From Pterobdella sp. o SKG-2022 (taxonomy: Eukaryota; Annelida; Clitellata; Hirudinida; Piscicolidae), in NCBI GenBank assembly GCA_964035795.1, contig OZ038324.1, forward strand, positions 5,705,257 to 5,769,256: a DNA stretch of 64,000 bases. Reading direction: 5' to 3'. Positions 47,301-60,539 of this stretch are shown piece by piece. How positions within the stretch are numbered: position 1 is the first letter of the stretch; each line of letters starts with the position of its first letter. The notes below the pieces were generated by a model. It was not told the origin of the DNA and did no database searches. It saw nothing but the letters and a program-made list of their open reading frames with translations. The position numbers and the translations under genes were made by a program.

Positions 47301-50089
47301 TTTGTTTGTATCATTTATTTCAGATGGTTTTATACCTCTGTAGCGTTGAGAGGCTACGGCAGAAATCAACTTATATAGGGTATTTTTTCTCATCATCATT
47401 TTTTCTAATTACCCTTCAATTAAATAAGAACCAAGATATGATTATCCGTGTAAAAGGGCTTATCAGTAAAAACTTTAAAGTGGTTATGTATAAATAGAGA
47501 TACTCTCAGACATTACCGCCTGCAATAAAGCTGATACGAAGATCATCTGCTAATATCTCTGACAGAATGATGCTGAATTCATAAATATAGCCTGGAACAC
47601 TGAGTTAATTCCATTGAAGTCTTTATTGTTATTGTGATGTGATAACGGTTGAGTTTTTGAGTTTTTTTGAGTTTGAAAGCCGCAGTTCAAGTTGGAATGA
47701 TTGCAAGTCATGAAGACAAAGACGCAAGATCAATGGGCTGCAAGAAGTTGCGAAACTTCGTATAAAGTTTATTAATTTGAAAAAAATCAATGAAATAATA
47801 AAAATAATAATTTTATTGTTATAATGAAGCAATAATAATAATTTTAATAAAAATAAAAATAGTAATAATAATTATAATTTTATAATAATAACCATAATAA
47901 GAACGTGAGGGAAGATTGAATGGTAACTCGTATTAAGTCACTTTGTTTGACCTGACAAGGCTGCGTGCTTTACGACTGTGTGTATGTGTGCGTGCGTGTT
48001 TGTGTCTGTGGGTATACGTGTGTATGTGCGTGTAAGTGTTAGTATGCGTTTTCCTGTCTCTATGTAGGTTTATGTATGGGTCTTTTTTTGCATATATTTT
48101 TATATGCTTATAAGTATTGCATATATTTTTGTGCGCGTGTGTTGTTGTGGGTGCGTATATTTTATGTGTTTTTGTGTGTTCTCATTATTCTTGCGATAGT
48201 GTGTGAGTATGTGCTTTATTTTCAATAGATTTTTCCTATCTGTGTGTTTTATTCCATCTTCTTTTTGTTTGTGTGTTATTTACGGCTTTTATATATGACT
48301 CTTTTTATTCACTTATATTTCCAAGTATTTGCCAATAACTGTGGAAGTTTTTATTGCTGGAATTGTTACAGTTTCACCAGTGAGCTCTATATGATCTTGA
48401 TGAAAGCTCGCCTAATGTATAGCTTCTCAGACAAATTTACGATCTAATATTCTTTGTTTTCTTGTTTTATCATTTATTTATTCATCTTAAAAACTCTTGA
48501 GAGTTGTTATGCAGCGTCATAATGGCAAGGTTATTGCCTTCAAAAATTAAAGGAGTATAGGTGGCTGAGGAATATTGTTATTTAAGAAGACTGTGTGCTT
48601 ATTAATTTTTCATGGAGCCATGTTAAGCCCAGCTAGTTTATGGTGATTGTCTGTAAAAAGTACCGATTTATTCAGAGTTGGGCGATGCACGGGGTTGTAA
48701 ATTTAAAAATGAAATTATAATCTGGCATGAATGTTGAAAATTTTGAATAAAATTTAATAAAGAATATGTTTTTAGTTTTGTAAAAGCAATTTGAATTAAA
48801 ATAAGTTTTTTAATAAAAAAAAATTTAATTTTAAAGAATTCTATTTTATTGGCTTTATTTGGAGCGTAAGAAATTTTTTAAAACTTGACTTTTTTAGGCA
48901 TCAAAAACAATTGTGAGGGATATAACAATTTCAAACGATATTAAATACTTAATGATATTAATTAGATTATATAACGTTCATTCCTTCTTACTCTTTTAAA
49001 CTTTAAGCTCCCTCGCTAATAATTGCCGAACTGTGTATAACTTTTAATTGAATTCTACTGAAGGGGAATTTTAAGTTTTTTATCTGCAAAAAAATCAATT
49101 TCATATTCTTTCTATTGAAAACTTTTATATTTCAATTTCAATTTTTAATTTTTTTGTTTTGAAATTCTGTTTTGCATCTTCTAAGTTTTATTTAATGAAT
49201 TTATGGGTCTAATAAAGGCATAGAAGCGCCCGTAAAATATATTTTCATTTCTTCCTAAGCTTTATTTACTCGCCACAACTATTTCTGTAAGCATTCTGCC
49301 ATTATGTTTTACTACCATTAGTGAAGAAGAAGACGACGAAGATGAGATAAAATCACGCATGATAATGATCGTTTGAGGTTTAAGGTTCATTTTGTTAATA
49401 ACTACGAAAATTAATTGCAGCAAGCTGAAACGAAAGAAGACATCAAATGAGGTAGGATGAATAAAAAAAGATAAGGCATTGGAGGTAGTAGTGATACTGG
49501 CAGCTAATTTAGGGATGGGATGTTTATAATGGCGAAATGACGGAAGCGTGAGTGCTTTACGAGCTGGGCGGAGTTTAATACTATATGAATTCTGCTTTAA
49601 AACCAAAACTGCCTCCATAATTGTTCGAATTTGGCTTTTTGAGATGCTGGTTTTGATAGTTTTTTTTTATTATTACTGCATTGTAATTGATCATGCTTCT
49701 CTGTTCCTGCTTTCCAATTTATAGTGTTTTATATATTAAATATTTATGAAATTTTTAAGTCCTTTCATAAATCAAATTTATTATTAGTTTTATATATTTT
49801 TGCTCGATGTATAGATTTGGACTGGAAGTCTCATAAACTTTGAAATATCGTTTCTGAAAATTTGCTCAACTTTGTAGAGGCATACAGCTGAAGTTGTAGT
49901 CTTAGATTATAAATATTGATTTTTCTCACTTGCAATTAACAAAAAATTTCAAAAATATATTGATTTATTGGTTAATTTCCATAACTGAAACTTGAAAAAA
50001 TGGTAAAACTAAGTTCTTTTACTATCCCCTTAAAACCTTCCAAATACCATTTAAATAGATTCAATAAACATCAAAACTCAAATACACAT
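44391..50089. other. Intergenic tract without a recognised gene
   Basis: Between calnexin and the island at 50.1 kb there are several ORFs of 60-130 codons (for example 45007-45396 minus, 46480-46830 plus, 49262-49618 minus). None shows a family motif or convincing splice partners. The 44.9-45.4 kb part is less AT-rich and contains an AGCGCC copy (near 45232), so it may be decayed repeat DNA. A degenerate TG-rich tract spans about 47977-48250. Confidence 0.4.
47977..48250. repeat. Degenerate TG-rich tract
   Basis: GTGTGCGTGCGTG/TGTGTATG-type sequence with frequent interruptions looks like an old dinucleotide array. Confidence 0.6.
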
Positions 50090-50134
50090 ATATTGTTACA
50101 CACACAAAAAAACATACAGCCAAAACTAAACACA

Positions 50135-50504
50135 CACCAATGCAAAAGTCCAATCAAATTGGTCCTGGGCATGACGTTAAACTGCACCGAAGACAGGGTC
50201 TCCAATTTGAGACTGCTTTCCTGTTATAACCTGAATAAAAGTAGACTTCGGTAACAGGTATCGACAAACTGATATTCTGGTATCGTTGTCATTTGGCTTG
50301 GTGGAGGATCCTTTTTTATTGACAACGGCAAGGCAAACTGCCCAAGTGTGGGAACGGCGGTTTTTGAAATCCGATAGTTTCAAGTTGGACGTTAGCTTGG
50401 GCTGGCAGTTCTATGAAAACTTTGTCCCAACTAAAAATGGCTTTCATTTGCCCACTGCACTATACCCCAGCTACTGGGACGCCTACAGCAGTATAATCTA
50501 ATAT
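50135..50504 (+). pseudogene. Coding-like island, unrecognised (exon or gene remnant)
   Basis: This 370-bp stretch is visibly less AT-rich than its surroundings. One plus frame reads IKLVLGMTLNCTEDRVSNLR to a stop near 50252. A second, shifted frame then reads YRQTDILVSLSFGLVEDPFL..TARQTAQVWERRFLKSDSFK..FHLPTALYPSYWDAYSSII-stop (TAA 50499-50501). A GTAACAG acceptor just before GTATCG could open the second piece as a terminal exon. The alternatives are a frameshifted remnant or a minus-strand gene (frame 50383-50177). I do not recognise the family. Confidence 0.35.
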
Positions 50505-50777
50505 GGATATTATTATTTATTTTTTTATCCCATTAAACAAACACACAAACAATCCATCTAAAGTAATTCAAGAATATAAAGAAACAACCACAGAGATACA
50601 GAAAACCACCCAAAACCGTATATATCTCTTTTTAATGAACCTCCGTTAGAAACACTGTCATTAACATACATAATAAGAACCGCTGGAAAGTGGATTGTTT
50701 ATAAAAGCATCAAGCCGCTGGCATGCAGTGAATATGTTTGATATAGGCTTTTCAGTCTTCGTAAGAGTTAATACAAC

Positions 50778-51053
<276 letters not shown>

Positions 51054-52051
51054 TGCTATTATTTAAAGGGGACCATTAACATAATATGAATAAAAAGTCT
51101 TTTATTGTTTTTTATTGTCTTTCATATTATTTAGTACCTCTAGTCATTTTTGTTTTAATATTTCATTTTTTTCATTAGTATGGATATAATAGACTTTGTA
51201 ATGATAGTTAAATTTATTGCATTTTTTTTATTATATCACCATTATTTATATTTATTTTTTTGTTTTTGATATTTTCTTATAATGATCTTTTCCAAATTTA
51301 CAAATCAACCTTGCCTCGTAAACATCAGAGCTAGCCATCACCTGCAACTTTATCTACGCCACTTTACGCAACTCTACCTCGCTATTACCAGTAGTAATAT
51401 TATTATTTTTATTTTTGTTATTGTTGCTGTTGTTGTTTTTATTATTATTATTTTTGTTGTTGTCTTTGTTAATTTTTTTTCTTAATTTTGTTCTTTGTTT
51501 TATTAGAACTATTTTTTTTTATTTTTTGCAATTTTTGTTGTTTTTGTTATTAGCACTATTAATATTATCTTTAAATTTTCTTATTAATAAAAAACTCATA
51601 TTTTTAATTACCCTCATGATTTTTCGTCACTATTATCACTATTCTTATTACTAATATAATATATCTATTATGATTCTTGTTATTGTTTTTTTGTTTTTTT
51701 GTCGTTGTTTTTGTTGTTTTTGTTGTTTTCGTTGTTGTTACCATTTATATCTTTTCTGTCTAATTTGTTCTTAAAACCATTGATTTTTTTATATATTGAT
51801 TTTTGGCATATCTTTACTTTTTGTGTTTATTATTACATACTGTGCTATGATCGGTATCATACCTACAAATATTTTTTTGTCATATTCACTGTATTATTAT
51901 TACTTCATTATTTTTTTGTTACTCTCAATATTTATCGTTACCATCATATTAATTCTTTCATACATTTACCAAGCAATTAGTCGTATTAGTTGCTTCCCAT
52001 TGTGGTCTTAACACCATCTATGAATTCAAAACCAACCCTACCCTCATCCCA

Positions 52052-52142
52052 TTAAGAGTTGGGGGGCTTTTGAAATTTATACCACGTCAATTCATCCATA
52101 TCAGCTTCAGAGAATTCTAAAGCATTTAACGCATTGAGCCAC
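52052..52142 (-). CDS. Candidate terminal exon of an unidentified minus-strand gene
   Basis: After a pyrimidine-poor TTTTTAATAG acceptor, the frame reads (x)WLNALNALEFSEADMDELTW-YKFQKPPNS-TAA: 29 residues, amphipathic, with a composition unlike the surrounding AT-rich noise. WLNAL is typical of the C-terminal helix of PH domains, but that alone is weak. A strong-looking donor (ATAC|GTGAGT) sits upstream near 52238, but the in-phase join fails (phase 1 against the needed phase 2), so the gene is not reconstructed. Confidence 0.3.
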
Positions 52143-53370
52143 CTATTAAAAAGACACTAAAACAGGCTTAGTATATCTTCCAAACTATTGTTAACCACAC
52201 AGAAAGTATAAATCCTTTTTTGTATTTGTATACTCACGTATTTTAACACGTTTTATGCCCATGATGAGGCTGCAAAGATCCTATGGTTTTATTTTCTTTA
52301 CTTGGTGAGTATTCCGAGGTAATGATGATTTAAGGAGAGGATCGTTAATAAATTTATGGAAATATTATTTTGCTAAGCCCCCATCGTTGGGTGTTATATG
52401 CGTCTATTATGATTATGTATTGGAGAATTGAGTCGGTGCTTCTACTATATTTGCGCCTCTCTTTAAATCAACCTCAACAGCTTTTTGAATGTTATTTCCA
52501 TTTTACTTTACGCCTTTATGGAGTAACTTGACATTTTTTTTCTACTTTCTAAAAAAAGACTTTTTTCTCATAAAGAATCCAAATGCAAAATGTATATTTC
52601 AGTTTGCTTTAGCGTTGTTAAGCTCTTCGAACACACCAACTCTTCGCTAAATTATTTTGAAAAGTTTTGCACGTTGATTTACTATAACTGCCTAACTAAA
52701 TCAAGTTTTGGGCAAAATTTGACAAAAAATAAAATTTTCAAAAAGTAATCTTTGATATAAAGTTTCAAAGCTTTTTTGAACTCTTAAATAATACTAGGCA
52801 AAACTTTCAAATAAAAAAAGCATTCAAGTTTTAAAAACTAAAAGTTAAAATAAAAAAAATTAAAGATCTTCAAAATGAGGCAAAAATATAAAAAAAAATC
52901 ATGGAAGATATAAGCATAGATAGCCACAGGCACACGTAATAAAATAAGATAGAGAGAACTCAAGAAGGGAGAGAAGTATTAAAAAATGTCTAGATACAAC
53001 ATGCTATAATCGCTATTTTCCATCATAACGCCATAAAAAATTTAGGAATGGAAAAATTAAAGTTTTTCGATGGTTGAAAAGTTAGATATGGAGAGATACT
53101 AGCAAATGCAACACTCGAAAAATATCTTTTGAGCAGGTTTTTTAAAGAAAATAATGGGTTTGATGAGTAAATTAAAAAGAAAAATATAGAAAAAAAAAGA
53201 ATAAAAAAAAAATAAAGAAATGCATAAAAAACAAAGATAAATATAGTTTAGATAAAAAAATATTGTAAAAAGTGAAAAAATAAAGAGGTAGAAATAAAGA
53301 AGTAGAAATAAAATGGTGGAAATAATAGAAAAAAAAAAGAAGAAATGGGAAAAGAAAAAAACAGCGAGAG

Positions 53371-53490
53371 GGAGAGAGACGAAGGAAAGGAGAGAGACGA
53401 AGGAAAGGAGAGAGATGAAGGAAAGGAGAGAGACGAAGGAAAGAAGAGAGACGAAGGAAAGGAGAGAGACAGAAAGGAAAGGAGAGAAAC
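53371..53490. repeat. 18-bp GA-rich minisatellite
   Basis: About six copies of an 18-bp unit GAGAGACGAAGGAAAGGA carry single-base variants. The unit length is a multiple of three, so it stays open in every frame. Confidence 0.9.
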
Positions 53491-53955
53491 GGAGGAAGTG
53501 AGAGAGAGAGAAACATAAAGAGTGATTTGTGAGGTAGAATTTGCAGTTGGATCGTAAATTGCGAGCTTCTGGACGCGTCATTGTTGTCGTCATTATTTTT
53601 ATTTTTCATTTTTTTTTGCGCGTTATTATTATTATTGTTATTATGCGTTTATTACGACATTACCGCTTTGTTGTTTTTTGATAATTTCATTACTTTTTAT
53701 TGATTTAATGCGGTTTAATGATATTTTTGGCAATATGGTTTTGAGAATTGCAAGTGTGTTTTATCAATTCATAATTTTATTCTTATTATTATTTTTACGC
53801 ACATTTTTTTTATTTTTTTTATTATTGCTTTTATCATTATTTTATTTCCATTTTTATCATATTTTCCGATATATTTTTTTGTTTATTGTTACGGCAGATA
53901 AATTTATAGCGTTGTTGCTACCGCTGTGTTGTTGTTGATCATAATTTTGATCATT

Positions 53956-54245
53956 CACGTCATGATGACGACGACGATGATGTAACTTATGATGATGATG
54001 TTGATGACGATAATGAGAACGATGTTGATGGTGATTATGATGATGATGACGATTAAAAAATATAGTTGAGTATAATTGCGTAAAAAATGATGAAGAGGAC
54101 GATGATGACTTTTATATTAGAAATGATAAACTGACGATGATTATGAAGCTGGAGATGAGGAAGAGGAAGAAGAGGATGAAGGCGATGATGGTGATAATGG
54201 AAACGATGATGAGGATGAAAATAGAAATGATGAAAAATTAGTAGT
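53956..54245. repeat. GAT/GAC-rich imperfect trinucleotide region
   Basis: GATGATGACGA-type repeats form two blocks separated by about 60 bp of ordinary sequence. Confidence 0.75.
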
Positions 54246-55817
54246 GGTGGGAATGATTTAAATATAAAATTAATGCTTTTGCTAATAATTTTTTTGAATT
54301 GAGTTCATTGCTTAGTATTTGACAAATTGTTTTCAAAAAGTTACTTCTGTTGATTTTTGTCTCTAGACTAATTTTTTCCTTTCATAAAATTATTTTGTCA
54401 AGTAGATGCAAACTGACAGTTTCTATATTATTTTTTTGAAAAATAAACTCGTATAAGCCTTTAATTTTATGGTTTAAGCAAAATTCACGCCGCCGGAATG
54501 TTTTGGATAAAAAAATAAAAAATAATTATCAATTCACCTTAGAGTGATCAACGCAGCAAAATTAATATGATCCAAGAAGGGTGAACTACAAAATGAAACT
54601 TAAACGTTGAAAAGTTAAAAGCATCACCAAATACAAACGTAATAATAAAAATTTGGTGTTTATATTGATGTCTTAATTATGGCATGAAAAGTAATTATAA
54701 TTAGCCGATAACGATTTCTAGCGCGCATAACATCAACCATTAATTATTCATTTTATATAAATTAATTAATATTGAAAAATGCTTTCATACTCATTTTAAT
54801 TGTTTTTAAGTCATTTTCAAACGAATTTTTGACGTCAAAGTAGTAAAACATACTTTTTCAATCTTATTTCAGTCTAAATGTATTAGGAACAAAATGCTAT
54901 TAGCAGTCTCTGTTTTGTAGTTAAATTGAATTGTTGAAAAGGGTATCAACATGTAGTAGAGTAATTTTGGTACCCTTTCCAAGGTCTAAATCAATAAAAA
55001 AATAACCTTTTCTCTAAAATGATTCATAGTTACTATAGAGTGCAACCTTGAAATTTTAAAAAATCGTCAAAGCCCATGGTATTTACATTTATACACAAGA
55101 CAAATATCATTACCATAAGCTACCATTTCTGTGTAGGACACAAATCTCTCAATACAAAGCTAACACAAACAGTTCAATGTGGAAGAATCATTAGAGAAAT
55201 ATACATCAAATACTGCAAAAAATAAATACGTTTTGTGTGAATTGAATTTTTTATGAAAAAATTTTGTGAATAGTCAAAAAATATTCTGAACCAGTGATAG
55301 TATAGTGCTTTAAGTCTGCTGACTTCGGTAGTAACAAGTTTAACAATGATTTGAAATTAATAATTTTGTACCCAATGAAGTATAAGGGTATTATTTCATC
55401 TTTATCGTCTCACTATAAGCTTCGAAAATTAAATTAGAAGAAAAAGAAATGACGAAAAACCCAAAGATAAATACATAAAAAATGAAATTTGGATAGATTC
55501 AAATAAATTTTTGAAAATTTTTAAATAAAATAAAGCATTCAAAAAAATTTTGGTGAGAAAATCTTGTTAAAGATGTTATTACCTAACACAAACGGAAACA
55601 TAATCAAAAGTTATTTAGAGTAAAAATTTTAAATTTTTTCACCAAAAAAAAACAATAATACTAAAAAATTTAACGTTTTATAATAATTTCAAGCTTATTT
55701 AATGTATTTTTTACATGTTTTGCAATATAAGCTTCGACTAAAAAATAAATTTTTCAAAACATCAGGGTCCAAGCACAGAAAAAAAGTTCATAATTTTTAT
55801 AAAGTAATTTTTTTATA

Positions 55818-55823
55818 TTTATT
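55818..55823 (-). terminator. Candidate poly(A) signal of the zinc-finger gene
   Basis: TTTATT on the plus strand (AATAAA on minus) lies about 26 nt after the stop codon. It is very close, so a more distal signal may be used. Confidence 0.25.
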
Positions 55824-55848
55824 TCTATTGTTGGTGAGTAATTGTTTT

Positions 55849-55982
55849 TCACTTGCCGCTATTGTTTTTTCCGCTCAGTTCATTGGCTAGCTGATAGTAT
55901 TTGAGAAATCTTTCATCTATGTTGGGCCTACCTTCCAGATTATTGGTCTTGCTTGATTTATTCTTATTTTGATTACTATTGG

Positions 55983-56025
<43 letters not shown>

Positions 56026-59000
56026 GTTGTTGTTGTTCTTGTTGTTGAAATTGTTAGTTGTAGAGAGATTTTTGTCAAAAGAATGCTTATGAAGTGCTTT
56101 CAGCGTATAATAAGTAGCATTTTGATCAGCCTTCTTGTCGTTTTTGTTGCAGTTTTCACTGATGTAGGTGTTAGTTGTGGTGGTTTTTGTTGTTGTGTAG
56201 TTGTTTCTGTAGTTGCATGTGTCCAAATGATGTTTAAGGTTGCTCTTGTGCTTGAAAAACTTGGCGCAATATTTACATTTGAAGTCATCTGCTATTTGTT
56301 TTTGATCGTCATTATCGTTGAAAGATCTTTTGTTTGAGATGTTTTTGTCGGAGTCGTTTGAGGATGAAGTCTTGGGGGAGTTTTTTTCATTCATTTTGCA
56401 GTGAGAATCCATAAGTTTTGTATCATTAGTGGCGCCTGGATCACTGTTGTTTGCTTGTTGAGTTGATGATGCTACTGTTATAGGGTTGACAAGCATTGAA
56501 GTTTCAGAAACTGTTTTTGGATGAATGTTGTCAACGATTTCAGTTTCTGTGTTATTCTTTTCACCTGTGTTATTTCCACTGTTTTGAGATACCAAAACAG
56601 ATTTTGATCTCAAACTTTTTCCGTTGTCAGTGTTGCTGTTGTTTGTGGTTGAAACTGGAACAATATTTGATGGAAAAATTTTGGAGGTTTGGGGTAAATC
56701 TTTATCGTAAGAAATATCAGGCTTGATGTTTGAAGGCTTGAAAACTTCTGGAAAAACTGATGCAGAAGCTTCTCTATCAAAACATTTTGGGGAAGTTTTT
56801 GATTCTGTTTTAGATTTGATTTTATTGAATCTGTCTTCTGTTTGAAAGGAAGATGAAGAAGAAACTGACGAAGGTCTTGATTCTGAAGATTTGGGTCTTT
56901 GGTCGGTGGTGGCCTTATAGCCGTTGTTTTTCGAGTTATCTGGGCCTATTTGATCGAAAACATTTTTGAGAAATGAATTGAAATTCATTCCTTGAATTCT
57001 GGCTGCCAACAAATTATTGAACTCTGCTTCACTAGCTGTCATACTTCCATCCCAATGTGAAAGCATTTCATTTTCTGGTTTTTTAACACCTTCCTTGCCT
57101 TTCCTATGCACTCCTGCCAATTTGCTTACCACCGAACTTGCCAGAGGATCATGTTTCAACATTGAAAGATACAGATTGTTCATTTCTGAATTTTTTTTCA
57201 TGTTTTCGTTTGAAAAAAACATTGATTCAGATGGGTTAAGTTTGACGGGTGTGGCGGAAAGTTTTGATTTTAAGAAATTATTGTCGCAATTGGCCTTTCG
57301 TTTGTTCATTTTTTTCAACATAAGTTCATCTTGACTGGATATATCCATTTGAGATGTAATTGGAACTTTTTCAGTGTTTGACGGCAAGTTATGATTGGCT
57401 GAAAAAGCATGAATACTCGAAACTTTGTTACCGAAGCTTCTATTGATAAAGCTTTGCATGGCATTGAGAGCGGATGAAGAATCAGTTTTTTCGTTTTCTT
57501 TTTGTTGGTTTTTCATGAATGGTTGATTAAAAACGGGTGTTGACGTAATAGCATCTAGTTTAGGTGGAGTTATGTTGCCTTCGTTGTATGAAGAATCTGA
57601 TGTCAGAGGTGAATGGTTTATTTTTTCATGAAAGTCTTTGTGACCGGTCACTTGTTTCAAATGAGACATAACAGATTGGGGAGGTGTAGGGGGGGGTTTC
57701 TCAAAATCCACTTTGGGAGTGGGGGTTGATGTGTATGAATCAGGGCCCATAGGTTCCTGTTTGATCATTTTGTTTTTCGGTGGACTTTCTCGTGCTTCTT
57801 CTTTCGATTTTTGTTCTTCATGAGCGATAAAATTTTGAATGAGATTGTTGGTTATAACATCTTCTGATGGAATTTGATTTGCTTTAGAGAATAACGAAGA
57901 CGTGAGAGGGGATGTCCTATAGGTTGGTGTATGATCATACTTATCTCCATTTTTCAACACTTTATCTTGTCTTGCAAGATTGAGGTAATGCGCAGTTTGA
58001 ATCATATGAACAGTCAACTTTGGGAGCGAGCCAAAGGATGTATTGCATTCTAAACATTTGAGAATTTGTTCAGCTTGTTCATACCCAGACCTCATCCAAG
58101 CATCTTGTCCTCTCACCAGCCTGAATCCAGTCTCACTTTTGCCATTCTCCGAAGTTTTTGGTGATGTGGGACTTATACCACTACGTCGTTTGGAAGAGTT
58201 TTGTTGTTTAGAATTCCAATTGTTAATGACAGGATAAAGCCGATAATCTTTGTTTTTATCGACACTCAGAGTTGTTTTATGAGGAGATGGTGTTGTTTCT
58301 AATTTAGAGGGTTTATGGAACTGAGGAGAATGTTTCGAATAAAAGGATTCACTAATACTAGAGGGTAAATTGACGTTGGTGGTGTTTAAAATATTTCTCG
58401 AAGTTTTCAGAGAAGGCGATGAGACGCCATAATCATTCAACATGACACCACACAGACTGGAATAAGAGGAAGTGATGGGTGTATCTTTGTTTTCACTACC
58501 AACCTCATTAAAAGTGTTCAGAATTCCAGAGGTTCTATTAGTGTTGCCAACCCAGTCAAGAATCTTGGAGTTTTCTCCAAATTTCTTCTCTAAACTGGCC
58601 AGAGATGATACACTATTGTTTTTGTTGCTGGTAGTGTTAGAGCTACTGTCTAATAAATATAAAGAAGGCATTTTATAATAACCTCCACTCGAGCTTGAAG
58701 TTTTACTCGTCGATATATAAACCGATGACGAAGGAGGACTGAAAGAATCTGAACTATTTTTTTTGACAGACAGATCAAGAGGGGCTTCAGAAGTAGATGA
58801 GCTATGGAGAGACTCAATGGCGTATGGTAGCATGTAGTTTTGATTCTTGGAGTGGTGGTACGAAGGGCTAAAAATGGAATGAGAGTTATCAGAGGAATAC
58901 AATTTCTGCATCTCATTAGTTCGAGACGTGGGCATTTTGGAACGTTTGCTCATTGAAGCTACTAAATATTCTAGTTTTCTAACGCAATTTTGTCCATCAA

Positions 59001-60539
59001 ACTGTCCATCGTATTTGATGGGTTGGTTGTCTGGGTCACTCGATGGTGTTTTGGAAGATGTGGAGGTGGGTGTTTTAGGTTGGGTTGCTTTGTTGTCGAT
59101 AGGAAAGTTGAAGAATGGAAACACGCTAGATGGAAATTTGTCTTTCTGTTTGAAGAAGCCTGGAAAGAACGCTGCTTGGCTGTTAGTGTTGCCCTCTGAC
59201 CCTTCTTGTGCGCTGGAAAACATTTCTGCCAGTTTTTCCATCGCACTTTTGTTTTTGCTGAAGTTATTCTGAATGTTTTGGAAGTAAAGAGCGATAGGGT
59301 CCATCAGCATATTACGATTGAATCTGAACAAGTTCTCAAACACGTGTTTCGAGTTCTGTTGGAAATGACTGAAAGCATGTTCGAAGAATGTTTCGTAGGC
59401 ATTGTAAGAGTTTTTATTGTTGGGACTAGCGTTGTCTGGTGTTGTGTTTTTGTTAAAAGAGCAGACATCATTGAAAGAATCATAGCTTTTTTCATTGTTG
59501 TTGCTATGAGCATCATCTTCGTCGTCGTCTTCCTCTTCTCCTTTGCCGCTAATTTTATGACTTTTTTCTGATTCAGTCTTAACAACTCGATTAACCCGAG
59601 ACTCGGGCTCTGATTGGTTACTTTTATCCGTGACGTCACACAAAAAATCCGAAGTTTTATTCGGCGTTTCAGCTTCATCATTTTCCTTCTCCTTGAGTTT
59701 TTTAATGGCTGGCTCGCCTTCGAAGTGAGAGGAATCAACATCCATATCTTCAGTCTTGCCACTCGAGCAACGATCAGATTCTTTTTGATCTTCCATTTCC
59801 TTGACGTCATCCATCAGTTTCCGGTTAAAACGAAAATCCAATGAGCTAGACGAACAAGATCCGTTAGGAAGTTTTTTATTGTTATTATTGTTGTTGGTGG
59901 TATTCTCATTTTTATTGTTATTGCTGTTGTTGAAACTATTTGTAATGGTAGTTTTATTACCGATGCTGTTGTTGGTGGTGATGATGGTAGCATAATTACT
60001 TGATCGCTTAAGCTGTCGACTGGCTTTGCGTTTGTTCTTGGTGATGTTGAGGTGGATGTTGCTGAGAAGGTTGCTGTCGGGGCGACTATCACACGAAATC
60101 ACATCCATGTTTCTCCTATTGCCGTTGTTGTTGTTCTTATTATTGTTTTTATTGTTTGTTTTTATTTTATTATTCTTGTTGTTGGTATGATTGGTGTGTC
60201 TGGATATGTTATCTGTATAGGCAGGCGGCTCTGAGAAATTGTTCTTTGTATGAACCTTGTATTCCCAATGGTTGTGAGCAGATTTTTTATAGTTGCTGTA
60301 AAGATTATTAGTATTATAAATCGACTTGTTATTATTTTTATTGTTATTATTTTTTCTATTATTGATGTTTTTAATATTCTTTTTGTTGATATTAAAAACG
60401 TCTTTGGGGTATTTGAACGAATTATCAAAGTAGTTATTGTTGTTGTCTAGTCCTTTTTCATACCATAGTTTCTGATTATTTTCAACATTGTTTTTGGTTT
60501 CTTCAACACTGTAGCAGCATTCTCTCAAGCATTCAAAAC
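55849..60539 (-). CDS. Large exon of a teashirt/tiptop-like zinc-finger transcription factor
   Basis: One frame of about 1560 codons runs from a CTTGCAG acceptor at 60540 (reading GFECLRECCYSVEETKNN) to a stop at 55851-55849. There is no ATG near the start, so at least one 5' exon lies upstream. Visible parts: Asn-rich N-terminus (60.4-59.9 kb); an acidic stretch; a CtBP-binding type motif APLDLSVKK (codons near 58775); a widely spaced C2H2 finger ILKCLECNTSFGSLPKLTVH-x5-H (near 58070-57990) of the teashirt type C-x2-C-x12-H-x5-H; long Ser/Pro/Lys-rich regions; a C2HC-like finger FKCKYCAKFFKHKSNLKHHL-DTC (near 56290-56220); a poly-Asn run of about 20; and a conserved-looking end, RFLKYYQLANELSGKN. 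PLDLS plus the spaced finger suggests Tsh/Tio family repressors, nuclear, developmental. Another large zinc-finger family is possible. Confidence 0.75.
55986..56034. repeat. (ATT)n microsatellite encoding poly-Asn
   Basis: An ATT array on the plus strand reads AAT codons on the coding (minus) strand, giving the poly-Asn run near the C-terminus of the zinc-finger protein. Confidence 0.9.

Larger units (their letters stand above)
52143..55848. other. Intergenic, repeat-rich; no recognised gene
   Basis: This holds an 18-bp minisatellite (53371-53490), a GAT-rich region (53956-54245) and otherwise AT-rich unique sequence. The ORFs across the minisatellite (ERRETK repeats, or their Leu/Ser-rich antisense) are products of the repeat. 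Confidence 0.4.

Noticed and set aside
49262..49618. 118-codon minus ORF starting MEAVLVLKQNSYSIKLRPAR
   Set aside because: Real ATG but no recognisable family, a Ser run from a GAA/GAC repeat, and no splice partners seen; transcription evidence would be needed.
53099..53609. Leu/Ser/Phe-rich minus ORFs (145-164 codons) and the ERRETK plus ORF
   Set aside because: Generated by the 18-bp minisatellite, which has a unit length divisible by three and so lacks stops.
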